Position numbers and translations under genes: made by a program. The notes below the pieces were generated by a model, which was not told the origin of the DNA, ran no database searches, and worked only from the letters and a program-made list of their open reading frames with translations. From positions 101,955 to 165,954 of the forward strand of contig NZ_BRVM01000006.1 in assembly GCF_026011715.1 (NCBI RefSeq): a stretch of DNA of 64,000 nt, read 5' to 3'. Positions 47,859 to 59,065 of this stretch are shown piece after piece; position 1 is the first letter of the stretch; the number at the start of each line of letters is the position of its first letter. The stretch comes from Cytobacillus sp. NCCP-133. Lineage in GTDB: Bacteria; Bacillota; Bacilli; Bacillales; Cytobacillaceae.

Positions 47859-48748
47859 TTGATGTTTTCCTTTCTCCTCTCAATGTCACGGTGAGTGATG
47901 GCCGTATGGTAATCCTTCTTTAAATAGTTTGCAATATATTCAGCCAAAGCGACCGAGCGATGCTGGCCTCCCGTACATCCGATGGCTACAACAAGCTGGG
48001 CCTTTCCTTCCCTTTTGTAATGAGGAAGCATAAAGCTTAGCAGCTCCGTGAGCTTCTCAAGGAATTTACTTGTTTCTGTCCATTTCAGCACATAGTTGGA
48101 TACTTCTTCGTCCAAACCCGTTTTTGGCCTCATATGATCAACATAATGAGGATTTGGCAGGAAACGTACATCAAACACAAGATCTGCATCAATCGGAATG
48201 CCGTGCTTGAAGCCGAAGGACATGACATTTACCGTAAAGATCGTCTTTTTATTTAAAGAAAATTGCGTAAGAATTTTTTCACGCAATTCCCTTGGCTTCA
48301 TTTGTGAAGTGTTATAAATGAGCTGGGCCCTGCCTTTTAACTCTTCCAGCAGCTCCCGCTCCAGTGTGATTCCTTCAAGAGGCAAACCGGATGGAGCAAG
48401 GGGATGTGATCGTCTTGTTTCCTTATATCTTCTGACTAAAGTCGAGTCATCCGAATCCAGAAACAGGATTTGCGGTGTCACCCATGAGGTCTCAGATAAG
48501 TCATCCAGCGCTTTAAATAAGTGGTCAAAAAATTCACGTCCGCGCAAATCCATTACCAATGCTACCTTATTCATCTTATTCCCTGATTCCCTCATCAGTT
48601 CAAGAAACTTTGGCAGCAGCGTCGGCGGCAAATTATCGACACAGAAAAATCCAAGATCTTCAAAGCTCTGAATGGCTACCGTCTTGCCGGCCCCTGACAT
48701 TCCCGTAATAATGACCATTTGAGTATCATTCACAGCACCCATACTCAT
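47855..48748 (-). CDS. rapZ: RNase adapter RapZ/YvcJ-type nucleotide-binding protein
   Basis: The 297-residue protein has the P-loop [20 protein letters not shown] and DLRGREFF. The C-terminal domain has [14 protein letters not shown]. In Gram-negative bacteria RapZ controls GlmS through small RNAs; in B. subtilis YvcJ binds and hydrolyses GTP and affects competence. GGGGG precedes the ATG. It follows the NUDIX gene by 28 bases. Confidence 0.96.
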   Translation of the reverse strand: MSMGAVNDTQMVIITGMSGAGKTVAIQSFEDLGFFCVDNLPPTLLPKFLELMRESGNKMNKVALVMDLRGREFFDHLFKALDDLSETSWVTPQILFLDSDDSTLVRRYKETRRSHPLAPSGLPLEGITLERELLEELKGRAQLIYNTSQMKPRELREKILTQFSLNKKTIFTVNVMSFGFKHGIPIDADLVFDVRFLPNPHYVDHMRPKTGLDEEVSNYVLKWTETSKFLEKLTELLSFMLPHYKREGKAQLVVAIGCTGGQHRSVALAEYIANYLKKDYHTAITHRDIERRKENIK

Positions 48749-48776
48749 TTCTATTTCCCCCTGTTTATATCAAGTT

Positions 48777-49238
48777 TCAGCTTGGATCCAGCCTGTAGCT
48801 GATTAGTTCAAAGTTTGGCGTATACGTAAACGTTCCATAAATCATGCCCTGCCCATGAATCATATACTCCAGTATATGAGAGTCCCCGGCAGCCATCGGC
48901 AGATTTTTGATTTCTGAAAATAAATGCCAGCGAAGCTTGCCTTCGTCTGACTCATCCACATTTAGGCCATCTGAGGCTGTGGCAAGGAAGGTGAACATCA
49001 TCCACTCCTGCACCACTTTATCGCCATCCTTCATGATAAAAGTAAAAATACCTTTTATGTTGGGATTGCGCAGATAAATGCCTGTTTCTTCCCTAAACTC
49101 ACGGATGCACGAGTCCCTTACCGATTCGCCCGGCTCCATTTTCCCGCCCGGCGCTACCCACCAGCCTCGCCTTGGCTTTTGAAGAAGCAATACTTGATCA
49201 TCTTTTACTAACACACAGTTCGTGACTCGCTGCAACAC
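48777..49238 (-). CDS. yvcI: NUDIX hydrolase YvcI
   Basis: The 153-residue protein contains a complete Nudix box GGKMEPGESVRDSCIREFRE-ETG and the preceding PRRGWWVAP, typical for 8-oxo-dGTP-like nucleotide hydrolases. The start is a TTG (49238), well spaced after GAGGTG. It is the first gene of the yvcI-rapZ-yvcK-whiA-crh cluster. The substrate in vivo is not established. Confidence 0.92.
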   Translation of the reverse strand: MLQRVTNCVLVKDDQVLLLQKPRRGWWVAPGGKMEPGESVRDSCIREFREETGIYLRNPNIKGIFTFIMKDGDKVVQEWMMFTFLATASDGLNVDESDEGKLRWHLFSEIKNLPMAAGDSHILEYMIHGQGMIYGTFTYTPNFELISYRLDPS

Positions 49239-49323
49239 TGCTCACCTCTATTTTCCGAATCGTTCCGCTTGGCACGGAATCGCTTTATAAAAAAGCTCGA
49301 TAACGCTTTTCTTTATTCCTTTC

Positions 49324-49352
49324 ATTATACTATTTTTGTCTTACTGCCACAA
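49324..49352 (-). promoter_or_regulatory. SigA-like promoter of the yvcI-crh cluster
   Basis: On the minus strand TTGTGG is separated by 17 bases from a perfect TATAAT about 85 bases before the yvcI start. Confidence 0.55.
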
Positions 49353-49416
49353 TGAATACAGATTTTCAGTAAAACTTAGCCGAGTCATTTCAAAGCGCTT
49401 TAAAAACATTCTGGAA

Positions 49417-49450
49417 TAAAAAAAAGAGCACAGGCCAAATGCCTGTGCTT
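49417..49450 (-). terminator. Second minus-strand terminator downstream of trxB
   Basis: AGCACAGGC/GCCTGTGCT with a four- to five-base loop is followed by C and eight T on the minus strand. Confidence 0.85.
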
Positions 49451-49583
49451 TACAAAGGATTATATCTTAAAAGGGGGTCAATTTCTATTCTTATATTACC
49501 GTAAATTTATTTCACCAAGGTTACAGGAGAATTAAAACAACATGACTTTTTGTTAAAGTTTGCACCAAGTGGCTAAATTTCCT

Positions 49584-49622
49584 AAATAAAAATCGGCACA
49601 TCTTTCGAAAGACGATGTGCCG
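49584..49622 (-). terminator. Terminator of trxB
   Basis: CGGCACATC/GATGTGCCG with an 11-base loop is followed by ATTTTTTATTT on the minus strand. Confidence 0.9.
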
Positions 49623-49634
49623 AGCTATTTTAGT

Positions 49635-50591
<957 letters not shown>

Positions 50592-50724
50592 TCACTCCTT
50601 CAGTAATCAGCTCTCCTGTAATATCCGAAAAGTTTTTTTATAATTGCCCTTGAATATGCATATTATAGTATGACCTTCTTACTGTTATCCTATAAAATCA
50701 GGAGTGTTTCGTCCAAAAATCTGC

Positions 50725-52224
50725 TCAGTGAAGGCGTTCGTTCACGGATTTTACATATTTGCCCATTGTTGAGGCAGAAATGCCGTATTTGCCGGCAATT
50801 TTTGATTGGGAAATCTTTTCGTTTCGAAGCTTATGCCATACATACTCAATCGCTGCAGCCCATGCCTTTTGGTTTTTTATATTCTGATGCTTGCTTGTTA
50901 ATTCCACAAAGATGGTGAACCACATTAAATACAAGCCAGCCTCTACTGTCCCGATTGGATGAAAGTTTTCATAAAATAGCTCTGCTGTTTCATGGCCAGC
51001 CTGAAGCAGGGCAGGCAATTTCTGCCCTGTTTGCACAAAGGAAAGATACTCCTTTTCCAATGCTGTAAACTTTTCGTTCTGCACAATTGCATCAGAATCC
51101 AGCACATCACTTTTCCTGCTGGAAACAGACGTCAGGTACAACCCGAATAGCCGCTCTTCCATGTAGTCGCTCTCCAGCTTTTTTAAGATGGAAGAATAAT
51201 GATCTTCAAACCCGCTGCTTGTCACTTTTTCATCGTTCCAGGGCTCAGTGCCCGCCTTATCAGGATTGATTTCAACTGCTTTCTTCCATGCTGACTTCGC
51301 CAAATCTTCGCGGCCAGTGAAGTAAGCAGAGTAGGAAAGCCAATAATAGAATGGGCCGTCCCCTTCAAAGCCCTTTTTCTGAAGCTTTCGCAGCCATAAA
51401 AAAGCAGCTTCGTACTCGCCTGTTAAGGCAAAGGTCGCACCAAGCTTGAACTGATGTTCAATCGAAAGCGGCTTTATTTTTTTCAATGCCTCTTTTAACA
51501 ATCGAACCTGCCTGAAGTCGCGCTCATAAAAAGCAAACACAAGCTTATTACATAGTGCATGGAGATTGCCCGGGTTTTCCTCCAGAACCTTCTCCAATAT
51601 ATCGGAAGCCTTTTGAACTTCGCCGAGGTAATAATAAGCCAATGCGAGGTTGTTATACGCAGACCAGTACTGCGGATATTCATCAATAACTGAATTCAGG
51701 ATCTCAACTGCTTTCGGAAAATGGCCGGATTCCAGCAGTTCCCGCGCGTGTTCCTGCTTCGTAATCAAATCATCCTGCTCATACAGCTCTTCATCCAGAT
51801 CTTCCGCCTCAAGCGTCAGCAAATCCAAAAGATCCTCTGTATCTTCCGTAAACTCTCCGTCCCGATCCAAATCGAGATACGTATTTGCATGCTGATAGGC
51901 ATCCTTGAACAGACCCAGGTGAGCATAATTGTTTGCGAGGAAGTAATGGCATTCCACCATATCTTCATCCAGCTCTTCAAGAATCATATGAAGCAGCTGA
52001 TTCGATTCCTGATACTCGCTCATCTCGGAATGGATAATCGCCAGCTGTGCCACAATCATCGGTTCACCCGATTCAAGCTGCATCGCACGCATCAGGTATT
52101 TTTTCGCTTTATGAAAATCCCTGCGGTGGTACGCCTTAATTCCTTTGGAAAAGTAGTACTCACCATTTGGGATAAATGACAATAGTTTTCCCTTTTGGTG
52201 TCTAGCTTTAGAGTCTTTGCTCAT
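50725..52224 (-). CDS. yvcD: TPR-repeat protein YvcD
   Basis: The 499-residue protein is built of TPR helices: FHKAKKYLMRAMQLESGEPM, YWSAYNNLALAYYYLGEVQK and YYWLSYSAYFTGREDLAKSA are clear units. It ends in a small helix-turn-helix-like segment (QSKIAGKYGISASTMGKYVK). It corresponds to B. subtilis YvcD, of unknown function, and keeps its place between trxB and his. The ATG at 52224 has GGAGG before it. Confidence 0.88.
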   Translation of the reverse strand: MSKDSKARHQKGKLLSFIPNGEYYFSKGIKAYHRRDFHKAKKYLMRAMQLESGEPMIVAQLAIIHSEMSEYQESNQLLHMILEELDEDMVECHYFLANNYAHLGLFKDAYQHANTYLDLDRDGEFTEDTEDLLDLLTLEAEDLDEELYEQDDLITKQEHARELLESGHFPKAVEILNSVIDEYPQYWSAYNNLALAYYYLGEVQKASDILEKVLEENPGNLHALCNKLVFAFYERDFRQVRLLKEALKKIKPLSIEHQFKLGATFALTGEYEAAFLWLRKLQKKGFEGDGPFYYWLSYSAYFTGREDLAKSAWKKAVEINPDKAGTEPWNDEKVTSSGFEDHYSSILKKLESDYMEERLFGLYLTSVSSRKSDVLDSDAIVQNEKFTALEKEYLSFVQTGQKLPALLQAGHETAELFYENFHPIGTVEAGLYLMWFTIFVELTSKHQNIKNQKAWAAAIEYVWHKLRNEKISQSKIAGKYGISASTMGKYVKSVNERLH

Positions 52225-52359
52225 GAAATCCTCCATTAATGTTAGTAACTAAAGTAGTATATCATACGAACAAGCCATCGGAGAAGGGTTGAAATCATAA
52301 TAGTATTTCCAGTCTGGGTTTTTTATTGGAAATCTTGATGAGGGAATGTTTTAAAAGGG

Positions 52360-53373
52360 TTATTGCGGTGGTTTAGTGGTGCTGCTGTTTAGATCGGTAA
52401 TATTCTGGTAGTTTGGCGGCGGGTGGTAGCGGCGGCCTTTGTTGGTGCCGGTGTGGGGGATATTGAGGGAATGGAGGAGTTTCACCGTGATGGAACGGGA
52501 AGATAGATTGAAAAAGTCTCGAAAATCCTGATTAGATGCCGGGACATCATTATTTAAAAGAAATAAATCTATTACTGCCTGATAATGGGCATCCCGGTCA
52601 GTTGTTTTACACTTGGGACAATACCACATAGCAAAATGCCGTTTCATAGGTAAGGAATAGCAGGAAGGACAAACAATCCCGGTTTTAATCTCAGAGAAAG
52701 ATATTTTATAGCAAGCCAGGATATCCAAATTTTCAGTCTGATGTTCTTTCGTAATTTGCCGGCATATTCTTCTTAATTCTTTAGTGTCAAATCGCTCATT
52801 ATAAAATTGCCTGAACCTTTGTATTTCACTATTGAGAAATTGAACATGCTTAACTTTTTGAAGAGACCGGGCAAAACTAGGCTCTGTTTTAATAATAGTA
52901 GATGGCTTGCTAATCAAAACGAGGAATTCTATTGGAAGATTTATGTTGCGTTTATTAAACCACTTTCTAAGCTCTTTCATTTGCTGATTAGCCTGCTCAA
53001 TAGGATTGGCGTAGCCCTTTTCTTCACCAGCAGCGTTCCTTTGAATGAGCTGATTGCAAACAGGATCAAAGTACAGAACGCCCGAATAATTTTTCACTTC
53101 CAGGATTAGAGCAAAGCTTGCTGTCAGGATAAGTGAGTCAATTTGAAAATAATACTTGCCGTTCGTAAGCCTAACTCCATGAAAGACGTAGTAATCTTTT
53201 TCCGAAAGCTTGCTTAAATGAAAATCTAAAGACTGTTCCCCTCTATAACCTGCCATTCTTTTAGCCAGATCTGTTTTAATATCCGGTATGTTTGAATTAT
53301 CGGGAGGAAGACGAAGAAGCAAAGCATTATTTTTTAATATTTTTAATGGTAATGTCCGCTTTTTAACAATCAA
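52360..53373 (-). CDS. NERD nuclease-domain protein with zinc ribbon and C-terminal HTH-like region (copy 3)
   Basis: This 337-residue paralog has Glu46 (RGEQS), Asp79 (FQIDSLIL) and Glu92/Lys94 (LEVKN) in the NERD domain. The zinc ribbon is CPSC...WYCPKC (Cys235, 238, 252, 255). The helix-turn-helix-like end is SSRSITVKLLHSLNIPHTGT followed by a basic wing NKGRRY and a polar tail. AGGAG precedes a TTG start. It interrupts the conserved yvcD-his neighbourhood. A six-unit array of TTTATGTGCCAC repeats lies 80-200 bases upstream. Confidence 0.85.
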   Translation of the reverse strand: MIVKKRTLPLKILKNNALLLRLPPDNSNIPDIKTDLAKRMAGYRGEQSLDFHLSKLSEKDYYVFHGVRLTNGKYYFQIDSLILTASFALILEVKNYSGVLYFDPVCNQLIQRNAAGEEKGYANPIEQANQQMKELRKWFNKRNINLPIEFLVLISKPSTIIKTEPSFARSLQKVKHVQFLNSEIQRFRQFYNERFDTKELRRICRQITKEHQTENLDILACYKISFSEIKTGIVCPSCYSLPMKRHFAMWYCPKCKTTDRDAHYQAVIDLFLLNNDVPASNQDFRDFFNLSSRSITVKLLHSLNIPHTGTNKGRRYHPPPNYQNITDLNSSTTKPPQ

Positions 53374-53450
53374 GCTATCACTCCTAATTTAATTTCTGCT
53401 TATTAATTCTGTTTAAAGCGGAAAAAAACCTTTATATTTATTAAGAGAAC

Positions 53451-53572
53451 GATTTATGTGCCATTTTTTCCGATTTATGATCCACTTTCGACCTTTACTG
53501 TGCTACTTTTCGTTTTTATGTATCACTATATGGCGTTTATGTGCCACTTATAAAATATATGTGCCACTCCTT
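53451..53572 (+). repeat. Tandem array of six 20-21-base units (TGTGCCA type) beside NERD copy 3
   Basis: TTTATGTGCCAC-like units have their ATG (or equivalent) at 53456, 53477, 53497, 53518, 53539 and 53559, spacings 21, 20, 21, 21 and 20. Variation is mostly in the last two core bases and the T-rich spacer. The array fills the space between NERD copy 3 and the his terminator. Confidence 0.88.
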
Positions 53573-53591
53573 GATATATCAGGGGCCAGCA

Positions 53592-53628
53592 ATTAAAAAC
53601 AAAAAAACCGCCCTCTCTTATTCGGAGG
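53592..53628 (-). terminator. Terminator of the his operon
   Basis: AACCG-G-CCTC/GAGG-G-CGGTT on the minus strand is followed by TTTTTTTG and overlaps the hisI stop codon. Confidence 0.88.
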
Positions 53629-54262
53629 CCGGTTCGCTTTTCTTGTCATGGCGCTTATTTAATACCTTCAAAACTTCATTAAATGGCATTTCCTGCTCGC
53701 GAAGAAGGACCATTAAGTGATAAATCAGGTCGGCTGCTTCCCATTTTAGTTCTTCTTTATCACGGTTTTTAGCTGCGATGATGACTTCTGCCGATTCTTC
53801 GCCGACTTTTTTCAGGATTTTATCAACGCCTTTTTCAAAAAGATACGTTGTGTATGCCCCTTCTGGACGTGTTTTTTCACGCTCTTTGATGACTTTTTCA
53901 AGTGTATAGAGAATCTCGTAATCGGATAAACTTCCAGACGCTTCCCCATATACTCTTTCCTCAAAACAGCTGACTGTCCCTTTATGGCAGGCAGGCCCAG
54001 CTGGCTCAACCAGCACCACAATGGCGTCCTGATCACAATCAAGCTTCATTTCTGCGATTTTCTGCGTATTTCCGCTTGTCTCGCCTTTGTGCCAAAGTTC
54101 ATTGCGGGAGCGGCTAAAGAACCAGGTTTCACCTGTTTCCACCGATTTTATAAGGGATTCCCGGTTCATGTAGGCTAATGTTAAAACTTCTTTTGTTTTC
54201 GAATCTTGTACTATCGCTGGGATTAATCCCTTTTCATCAAACTTCACGCTCTCGATATTCAT
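53618..54262 (-). CDS. hisI: Bifunctional phosphoribosyl-AMP cyclohydrolase / phosphoribosyl-ATP pyrophosphatase
   Basis: This fused HisIE enzyme does steps 2 and 3 of histidine synthesis. Residues 1-105 are the cyclohydrolase ([20 protein letters not shown] and the Zn/Mg site DCDQDAIVV). Residues 115-205 are the pyrophosphatase helical domain ([20 protein letters not shown]). It overlaps hisF by four bases and ends the operon. Confidence 0.97.
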   Translation of the reverse strand: MNIESVKFDEKGLIPAIVQDSKTKEVLTLAYMNRESLIKSVETGETWFFSRSRNELWHKGETSGNTQKIAEMKLDCDQDAIVVLVEPAGPACHKGTVSCFEERVYGEASGSLSDYEILYTLEKVIKEREKTRPEGAYTTYLFEKGVDKILKKVGEESAEVIIAAKNRDKEELKWEAADLIYHLMVLLREQEMPFNEVLKVLNKRHDKKSEPASE

Positions 54263-55017
54263 CGGACTACCACCCCTTTTTCCTTCATGTAAGCTTTAAC
54301 TTCTGCAACGGATGTTTCTTTATAGTGAAAAATCGATGCTGCCAGAGCCGCATCTGCTTTTCCTTCGATAAACGCTTCGGCAAAGTGATCGGCATTTCCG
54401 GCACCGCCTGATGCAATAACCGGCACCGAAACCGCCTCACTGACAGCCTTTGTCAGCTTAATATCAAAGCCTTTTTTTTCTCCGTCTGAATCCATGCTTG
54501 TTAGTAAGATTTCGCCGGCGCCGCGCTCTGCTGCCTCACGCGCCCAGGCAATGACTTCACGACCGGTCTGTGTCCGTCCTCCATGCGTGTACACACGCCA
54601 TGAACCGAGCTCTTCATCATATTTCGCATCAATCGCAACGACGATGCACTGGGAACCAAAGAAATTCGCACCTTCTGTAATTAAATCAGGATTATTTACT
54701 GCAGCAGTATTAAGAGAAACCTTGTCGGCTCCCGCACGCAAAATCCGCTTCATATCTTCAAGCGCGTTAATTCCGCCGCCGACTGTAAAGGGAATCGCCA
54801 ATTCGGAAGCAACCGCCTTTACGACTTCCACCATTGTTTTCCGGCCTTCATGGGAGGCGGAAATATCAAGGAATACCAGTTCATCTGCACCCTGTTCATC
54901 ATAAAATCGTGCAAGCTCAACCGGATCGCCGGCATCCCGAAGCTGAACAAACTGAATGCCTTTCACAACTCGGCCATCCTTCACATCAAGGCAAGGAACA
55001 ATCCGTTTTGTCAGCAT
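54259..55017 (-). CDS. hisF: Imidazole glycerol phosphate synthase subunit HisF
   Basis: HisF is the cyclase half of IGP synthase, a TIM barrel that uses ammonia from HisH to make imidazole glycerol phosphate and AICAR. It begins [20 protein letters not shown] with catalytic Asp11. [19 protein letters not shown] and [15 protein letters not shown] hold the phosphate sites. Length is 252. It overlaps hisA by seven bases. Confidence 0.98.
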   Translation of the reverse strand: MLTKRIVPCLDVKDGRVVKGIQFVQLRDAGDPVELARFYDEQGADELVFLDISASHEGRKTMVEVVKAVASELAIPFTVGGGINALEDMKRILRAGADKVSLNTAAVNNPDLITEGANFFGSQCIVVAIDAKYDEELGSWRVYTHGGRTQTGREVIAWAREAAERGAGEILLTSMDSDGEKKGFDIKLTKAVSEAVSVPVIASGGAGNADHFAEAFIEGKADAALAASIFHYKETSVAEVKAYMKEKGVVVR

Positions 55018-55748
55018 GATTCCTTCACCTCTTTCAGGGCTTCTGCTACTGTGAAGCGCCCTTCGTAAATGGCCTTTCCGACGATGGCACCGCCAACTCC
55101 TTCGGAAGCATACTCTCGCAACTCCACCAAATCAGACAGCTGGCTTACTCCACCGGATGCAATAACACTTTTACCGGTTTCCTGAGCAAGCAGGCGAACC
55201 GCTTCAACATTAGGTCCGGAAAGCATGCCGTCTGTTGCAATATCAGTAAAAATAAAGGTCTCAGCACCGGCATCTGCAAATCTTTTCCCAAGATCCACCG
55301 CTTTCACTTCAGATGTTTCAAGCCAGCCATGTGTTGCAACATAGCCATTTTTCGCATCCAGCCCGACAGCAATCGCTTTGCCGTACTTGCGGATCATCTC
55401 AATCGCAAACTCGGGATTGGAAACGGCAATGCTCCCAATAATGACACGGGTTACGCCACTATCAAGATAGTGAAGGATATCTTCTTCCGTACGGATTCCC
55501 CCGCCGATTTGGACGGAGACTTCCAGCTCGCGTGCCGCCTGGATAACATACTGATCATTAACACGTTTGCCGTTCTTTGCGCCGTCAAGGTCAACCATAT
55601 GGATCCAGTCCGCTCCTTCAGCCGCAAACTTTTTGGCCATACCAAAAGGAGAGTCGCCGTAAACCGTTTCCTTATCGTAATCCCCCTGCAGCAGCCGGAC
55701 ACACTTGCCGCCTCTCATATCGATTGCCGGATAGATGGTAAAACTCAT
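55011..55748 (-). CDS. hisA: ProFAR isomerase HisA
   Basis: HisA isomerises ProFAR to PRFAR (step 4). The TIM barrel begins [20 protein letters not shown] with the catalytic Asp. It continues with [13 protein letters not shown] and [14 protein letters not shown], then [13 protein letters not shown]. Length is 245. It overlaps hisH by four bases and hisF by seven. Confidence 0.98.
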   Translation of the reverse strand: MSFTIYPAIDMRGGKCVRLLQGDYDKETVYGDSPFGMAKKFAAEGADWIHMVDLDGAKNGKRVNDQYVIQAARELEVSVQIGGGIRTEEDILHYLDSGVTRVIIGSIAVSNPEFAIEMIRKYGKAIAVGLDAKNGYVATHGWLETSEVKAVDLGKRFADAGAETFIFTDIATDGMLSGPNVEAVRLLAQETGKSVIASGGVSQLSDLVELREYASEGVGGAIVGKAIYEGRFTVAEALKEVKESC

Positions 55749-56383
55749 TTCACAGACATCCTTTCTTCAACCAGCTCGGTAAAATTGCGCAGCAGCGACA
55801 TGCCGAGCGAACCGCTTTTTTCAGGGTGGAATTGCATGCCGAACACCTTGCCCCTTCCGACAACGGCCGGCACTTCTACATCATACAAGCATCTGCTGAT
55901 GACTGCCTCTTTATTATCGGTATCTACAAAATAAGAGTGGACGAAATAAACATACTCTTCTTCAAGCCCTCTTAAAATTGGCGAGCTATGTAAGAATTCA
56001 AGGCGATTCCAGCCCATATGAGGAACCTTATACGTTTCGCCTTCGGCTGTTGCGCCAGGAAAACGTCTTACATGGCCTGGGAGCAGCTGAAGGCCTTCTG
56101 TTAGACCGTTCTCTTCACTGTCTTCAAACAAAAGCTGCATGCCAAGGCAAATGCCTAGCAGCGGCTTGCCTGTATCTGCATACTCTCTTACCAGATCAGC
56201 AAGGCCTGTCGAGTTTAAAATAGACATCGCATCTTTAAAGGAGCCGACTCCGGGTAAAATTAAGCCCTCTGCCTTCATCAGCTCACCTTTATTTTCAGAA
56301 AGGAAGTAAGGAACCTCCAAACGTTCAAGCGCTTTGCTGACGCTGAACAGATTCCCCATTCCGTAGTCAATGATGCCGATCAT
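55745..56383 (-). CDS. hisH: Imidazole glycerol phosphate synthase glutaminase subunit HisH
   Basis: HisH supplies ammonia to HisF. It is a class I glutamine amidotransferase with nucleophilic Cys in [17 protein letters not shown] and the His-Glu pair in [10 protein letters not shown]. The N-terminal [19 protein letters not shown] is diagnostic. Length is 212. It abuts hisB and overlaps hisA by four bases. Confidence 0.98.
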   Translation of the reverse strand: MIGIIDYGMGNLFSVSKALERLEVPYFLSENKGELMKAEGLILPGVGSFKDAMSILNSTGLADLVREYADTGKPLLGICLGMQLLFEDSEENGLTEGLQLLPGHVRRFPGATAEGETYKVPHMGWNRLEFLHSSPILRGLEEEYVYFVHSYFVDTDNKEAVISRCLYDVEVPAVVGRGKVFGMQFHPEKSGSLGMSLLRNFTELVEERMSVK

Positions 56384-56971
56384 TTACAACATCCCTTTCG
56401 TTGATGGAACTCCCTTAATCCTCGGATCGATGGTTGTTGCTTCATCAAGAGCACGAGCGAGCGCCTTAAATATGGCTTCGATAATATGGTGCGTGTTTTG
56501 TCCGTAGTGAACAATCACATGAAGATTCATTCTTGCTTCGAGCGCAAGCTTCCAGAGGAACTCATGCACAAGCTCCGTATCAAACGTACCCACCTTTTGG
56601 CTTGGGAATTCAGCGCGCATCTCCAAGTGCGGACGGTTGCTTAAGTCAACCACAACCTGCGCAAGAGCTTCATCCATTGGAACAAAAGCATTTCCATAGC
56701 GCTTGATGCCTTTTTTATCGCCCAAAGCGTCTTTTAATACTTGGCCAAGACAGATGCCGATGTCTTCAGTTGTATGGTGATCATCCACGTCGGTATCGCC
56801 ATTGGCTATTATGTTCAGGTCGAATTGGCCGTGCTTGGCGAACAGATCAAGCATATGCGCCATAAAAGGGACGCCTGTTTCCAGGCTACTCTTCCCTTCG
56901 CCATCTATGTTGAAGGAAAGTGAGATATTCGTTTCGTTTGTTTTACGGGAAATGTCTGCAGTTCTGGCCAT
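56384..56971 (-). CDS. hisB: Imidazoleglycerol-phosphate dehydratase
   Basis: HisB (monofunctional, 195 residues) dehydrates IGP using Mn2+. The His-rich metal sites [17 protein letters not shown] and [18 protein letters not shown] are intact. It begins 14 bases after hisD and ends next to the hisH start. Confidence 0.98.
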   Translation of the reverse strand: MARTADISRKTNETNISLSFNIDGEGKSSLETGVPFMAHMLDLFAKHGQFDLNIIANGDTDVDDHHTTEDIGICLGQVLKDALGDKKGIKRYGNAFVPMDEALAQVVVDLSNRPHLEMRAEFPSQKVGTFDTELVHEFLWKLALEARMNLHVIVHYGQNTHHIIEAIFKALARALDEATTIDPRIKGVPSTKGML

Positions 56972-56985
56972 GATTATTCCTCCAG

Positions 56986-58257
56986 CTATTTTCTTAGTCT
57001 CGTTTCAATGGACCTGGCATGGGCTTCAAGCCCTTCCAGGCGCGCAAATGCTGCGATTTTTTCTCCATTATCTTTTAAAGCCTTTTCACTATATAAAAGA
57101 ATACTCGATTTCTTTTGAAAATCCTCCACGTTTAGCGGACTTGAGAATCGGGCGGTTCCGTTTGTCGGCAGGACGTGATTGGGTCCTGCGAAATAATCAC
57201 CTACAGGCTCCGGACTGAATCTTCCAAGGAAGATTGCACCTGCATGGCGGATTTGTCCAAGAAGTTCCATTGGGCTTTCTGTTAAAATTTCAAGGTGTTC
57301 CGGAGCGAGGCTGTTAACCGTTTCAATCGCTCCATTCATGCTTTCCGCCACATAAATGGCCCCATAATTCCTGATGGACCCAGCGGCAATTTCTTGGCGA
57401 GGCAGTTCGGCAAGCTGATGTTCAACTTCTGCTGAAACCGCTTCTGCCAAAGCGAACGATGGTGTAACAAGCACTGCGCTTGCCATCGGGTCGTGCTCTG
57501 CCTGTGATAAAAGATCCGCTGCTACCTCATCAGGCTGTGCCGTTTCATCTGCAAGAATCGCAATTTCACTTGGGCCTGCAATCATATCAATATCCACATC
57601 CCCAAAAACTTCACGCTTGGCGAGGGCTACAAAAATGTTCCCTGGACCTGTAATTTTATCGACAGGCAGAATCGACTCCGTGCCATAGGCCAGGGCCGCT
57701 ATTGCCTGCGCCCCGCCGACCTTGTAGATTTCTTCTGCACCTGCGATATGCGCTGCAGCCAGAACAGCCGGAGGCAGCTTCCCTGTCTTTTTATCAGGTG
57801 GTGACGTAATGACAATCCGTTTGACGCCCGCAACCTTAGCTGGAATCACATTCATAAGAACGGATGAAGGATAAGCTGCCGTTCCGCCTGGCACATACAA
57901 ACCGACTGAATCAAGCGGGGTGATTTTCTGACCCAGGATTGTGCCATTTTCTTCAGTAGTCATCCAGGAAGGGCGCAGCTGCTTTTCATGAAAAGCCCGG
58001 ATGTTCTCTGCAGCTTCTTTTATGATCTCAAGGATTTTTCCATCCACCTGGCTGTAGGCTTCTTTCATCTCAGCCTGGGTTACCGCAATATCATCAAGTT
58101 CGATTCCATCGAATTTTTGCGTGTACTCTTTTACCGCCTGGTCACCCTTTTGGCGAACCGTTTCAATGATACTTTTTACTATTGCACGCTGGTCTTCCGT
58201 TCCATTATCAACCGAGCGCTTTATGGAAGCCTGGTTATTCACTCTTAAAATTTTCAT
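56986..58257 (-). CDS. hisD: Histidinol dehydrogenase
   Basis: HisD oxidises L-histidinol to histidine in two NAD+ steps with zinc. It has [20 protein letters not shown], the long signature [20 protein letters not shown] and [18 protein letters not shown] and the C-terminal [16 protein letters not shown] complete the family pattern. Length is 423. It is separated from hisG by a 163-base insert, whereas these genes usually overlap or abut. Confidence 0.98.
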   Translation of the reverse strand: MKILRVNNQASIKRSVDNGTEDQRAIVKSIIETVRQKGDQAVKEYTQKFDGIELDDIAVTQAEMKEAYSQVDGKILEIIKEAAENIRAFHEKQLRPSWMTTEENGTILGQKITPLDSVGLYVPGGTAAYPSSVLMNVIPAKVAGVKRIVITSPPDKKTGKLPPAVLAAAHIAGAEEIYKVGGAQAIAALAYGTESILPVDKITGPGNIFVALAKREVFGDVDIDMIAGPSEIAILADETAQPDEVAADLLSQAEHDPMASAVLVTPSFALAEAVSAEVEHQLAELPRQEIAAGSIRNYGAIYVAESMNGAIETVNSLAPEHLEILTESPMELLGQIRHAGAIFLGRFSPEPVGDYFAGPNHVLPTNGTARFSSPLNVEDFQKKSSILLYSEKALKDNGEKIAAFARLEGLEAHARSIETRLRK

Positions 58258-58280
58258 AGGTTCTACATCCTTTTATCGCA

Positions 58281-58420
58281 GATTAACGGGCAGTAATCTC
58301 CCCACCTCATATTTTTCATTCTCTGCCTCGTTAACATTTGGCGGGGATAAACTGCCCATAAAGGCCCGATTGGTTCAACTAACCATCAGTGGAAAGTTCA
58401 CCACTGATGGAAGTTTCACT
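58281..58420 (-). repeat. Structured intergenic repeat between hisG and hisD (copy B)
   Basis: On the minus strand it begins at the hisG stop: GTGAAACTTCCATCAGTGG pairs with CCACTGATGG. GTTAGTTGAACCAATCGGGC follows, then ATGGGCAGTTTATCCCCGCC pairs with GGTGGGGAGATTACTGCCC, and it ends GTTAATCTGC. Block order and orientation relative to the upstream gene are the same as in the copy after gapA. Confidence 0.85.
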
Positions 58421-59065
58421 TTACGAACGAATTTCTTCTCCTGCAATCACTTCTGTCAGCCGGCCGACAAGCTCGCTGATGCGTTCATCTTTCATGCGGT
58501 AGGTGACTGGATTGACAATCAGTCTTGATGTGATGCCGACAATGGTTTCATATTCAACAAGTCCATTCTCTTTTAGCGTGCGGCCTGTTGATACGATATC
58601 AACGATCCGGTCTGCAAGCCCAATCATCGGCGCCAGCTCAATCGAGCCGTTCAGCTTGATGATTTCAACCTGCTCACCTTGCTCGCGGAAATAAGCCGCG
58701 GCAATATGAGGATATTTTGTCGCAATTTTAGGGGCAACATCATTTAGCTTTGTATTTGGCAAACCTGCAACCGCCAGATAGCAGGCACTTATTTTTAAAT
58801 CAAGAAGCTCGTAGACATCGCGCTCTTCTTCAAGCATAACGTCTTTCCCGGCAATCCCGAGATCAGCAACACCGTGTTCCACATACGTTGGCACGTCCAT
58901 CGGCTTTGCAAGGATAAAGCGGAATTTCTCTTCCGGCACATCAATAATCAGCTTGCGCGAATCATCAAATTCAGGCGGCAATTGAAATCCTGCCTGGCGC
59001 AGCAATTCGGCAGCTTCTTCAAAAATGCGGCCTTTGGGCATCGCAATCGTTAAAACATCTCTCAT
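58421..59065 (-). CDS. hisG: ATP phosphoribosyltransferase, short form HisG
   Basis: HisG starts histidine synthesis by joining ATP and PRPP. At 214 residues it is the short form without the C-terminal allosteric domain, so it needs HisZ, encoded next to it. It begins [20 protein letters not shown] and has the PRPP loop [14 protein letters not shown]. It overlaps hisZ by four bases. Confidence 0.98.
   Translation of the reverse strand: MRDVLTIAMPKGRIFEEAAELLRQAGFQLPPEFDDSRKLIIDVPEEKFRFILAKPMDVPTYVEHGVADLGIAGKDVMLEEERDVYELLDLKISACYLAVAGLPNTKLNDVAPKIATKYPHIAAAYFREQGEQVEIIKLNGSIELAPMIGLADRIVDIVSTGRTLKENGLVEYETIVGITSRLIVNPVTYRMKDERISELVGRLTEVIAGEEIRS

Larger units (their letters stand above)
49239..49634. 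other. 396-base gap with promoter and two terminators
   Basis: The gap holds the yvcI promoter (49324-49352) and two minus-strand hairpin terminators (49417-49450 and 49584-49622) separated by 130 A/T-rich bases. No coding frame is supported. Confidence 0.6.

Noticed and set aside
53812-55068. Several 60-140-residue frames opposite or within the his genes
   Set aside because: They are shadows of conserved his coding sequence with no ribosome sites.
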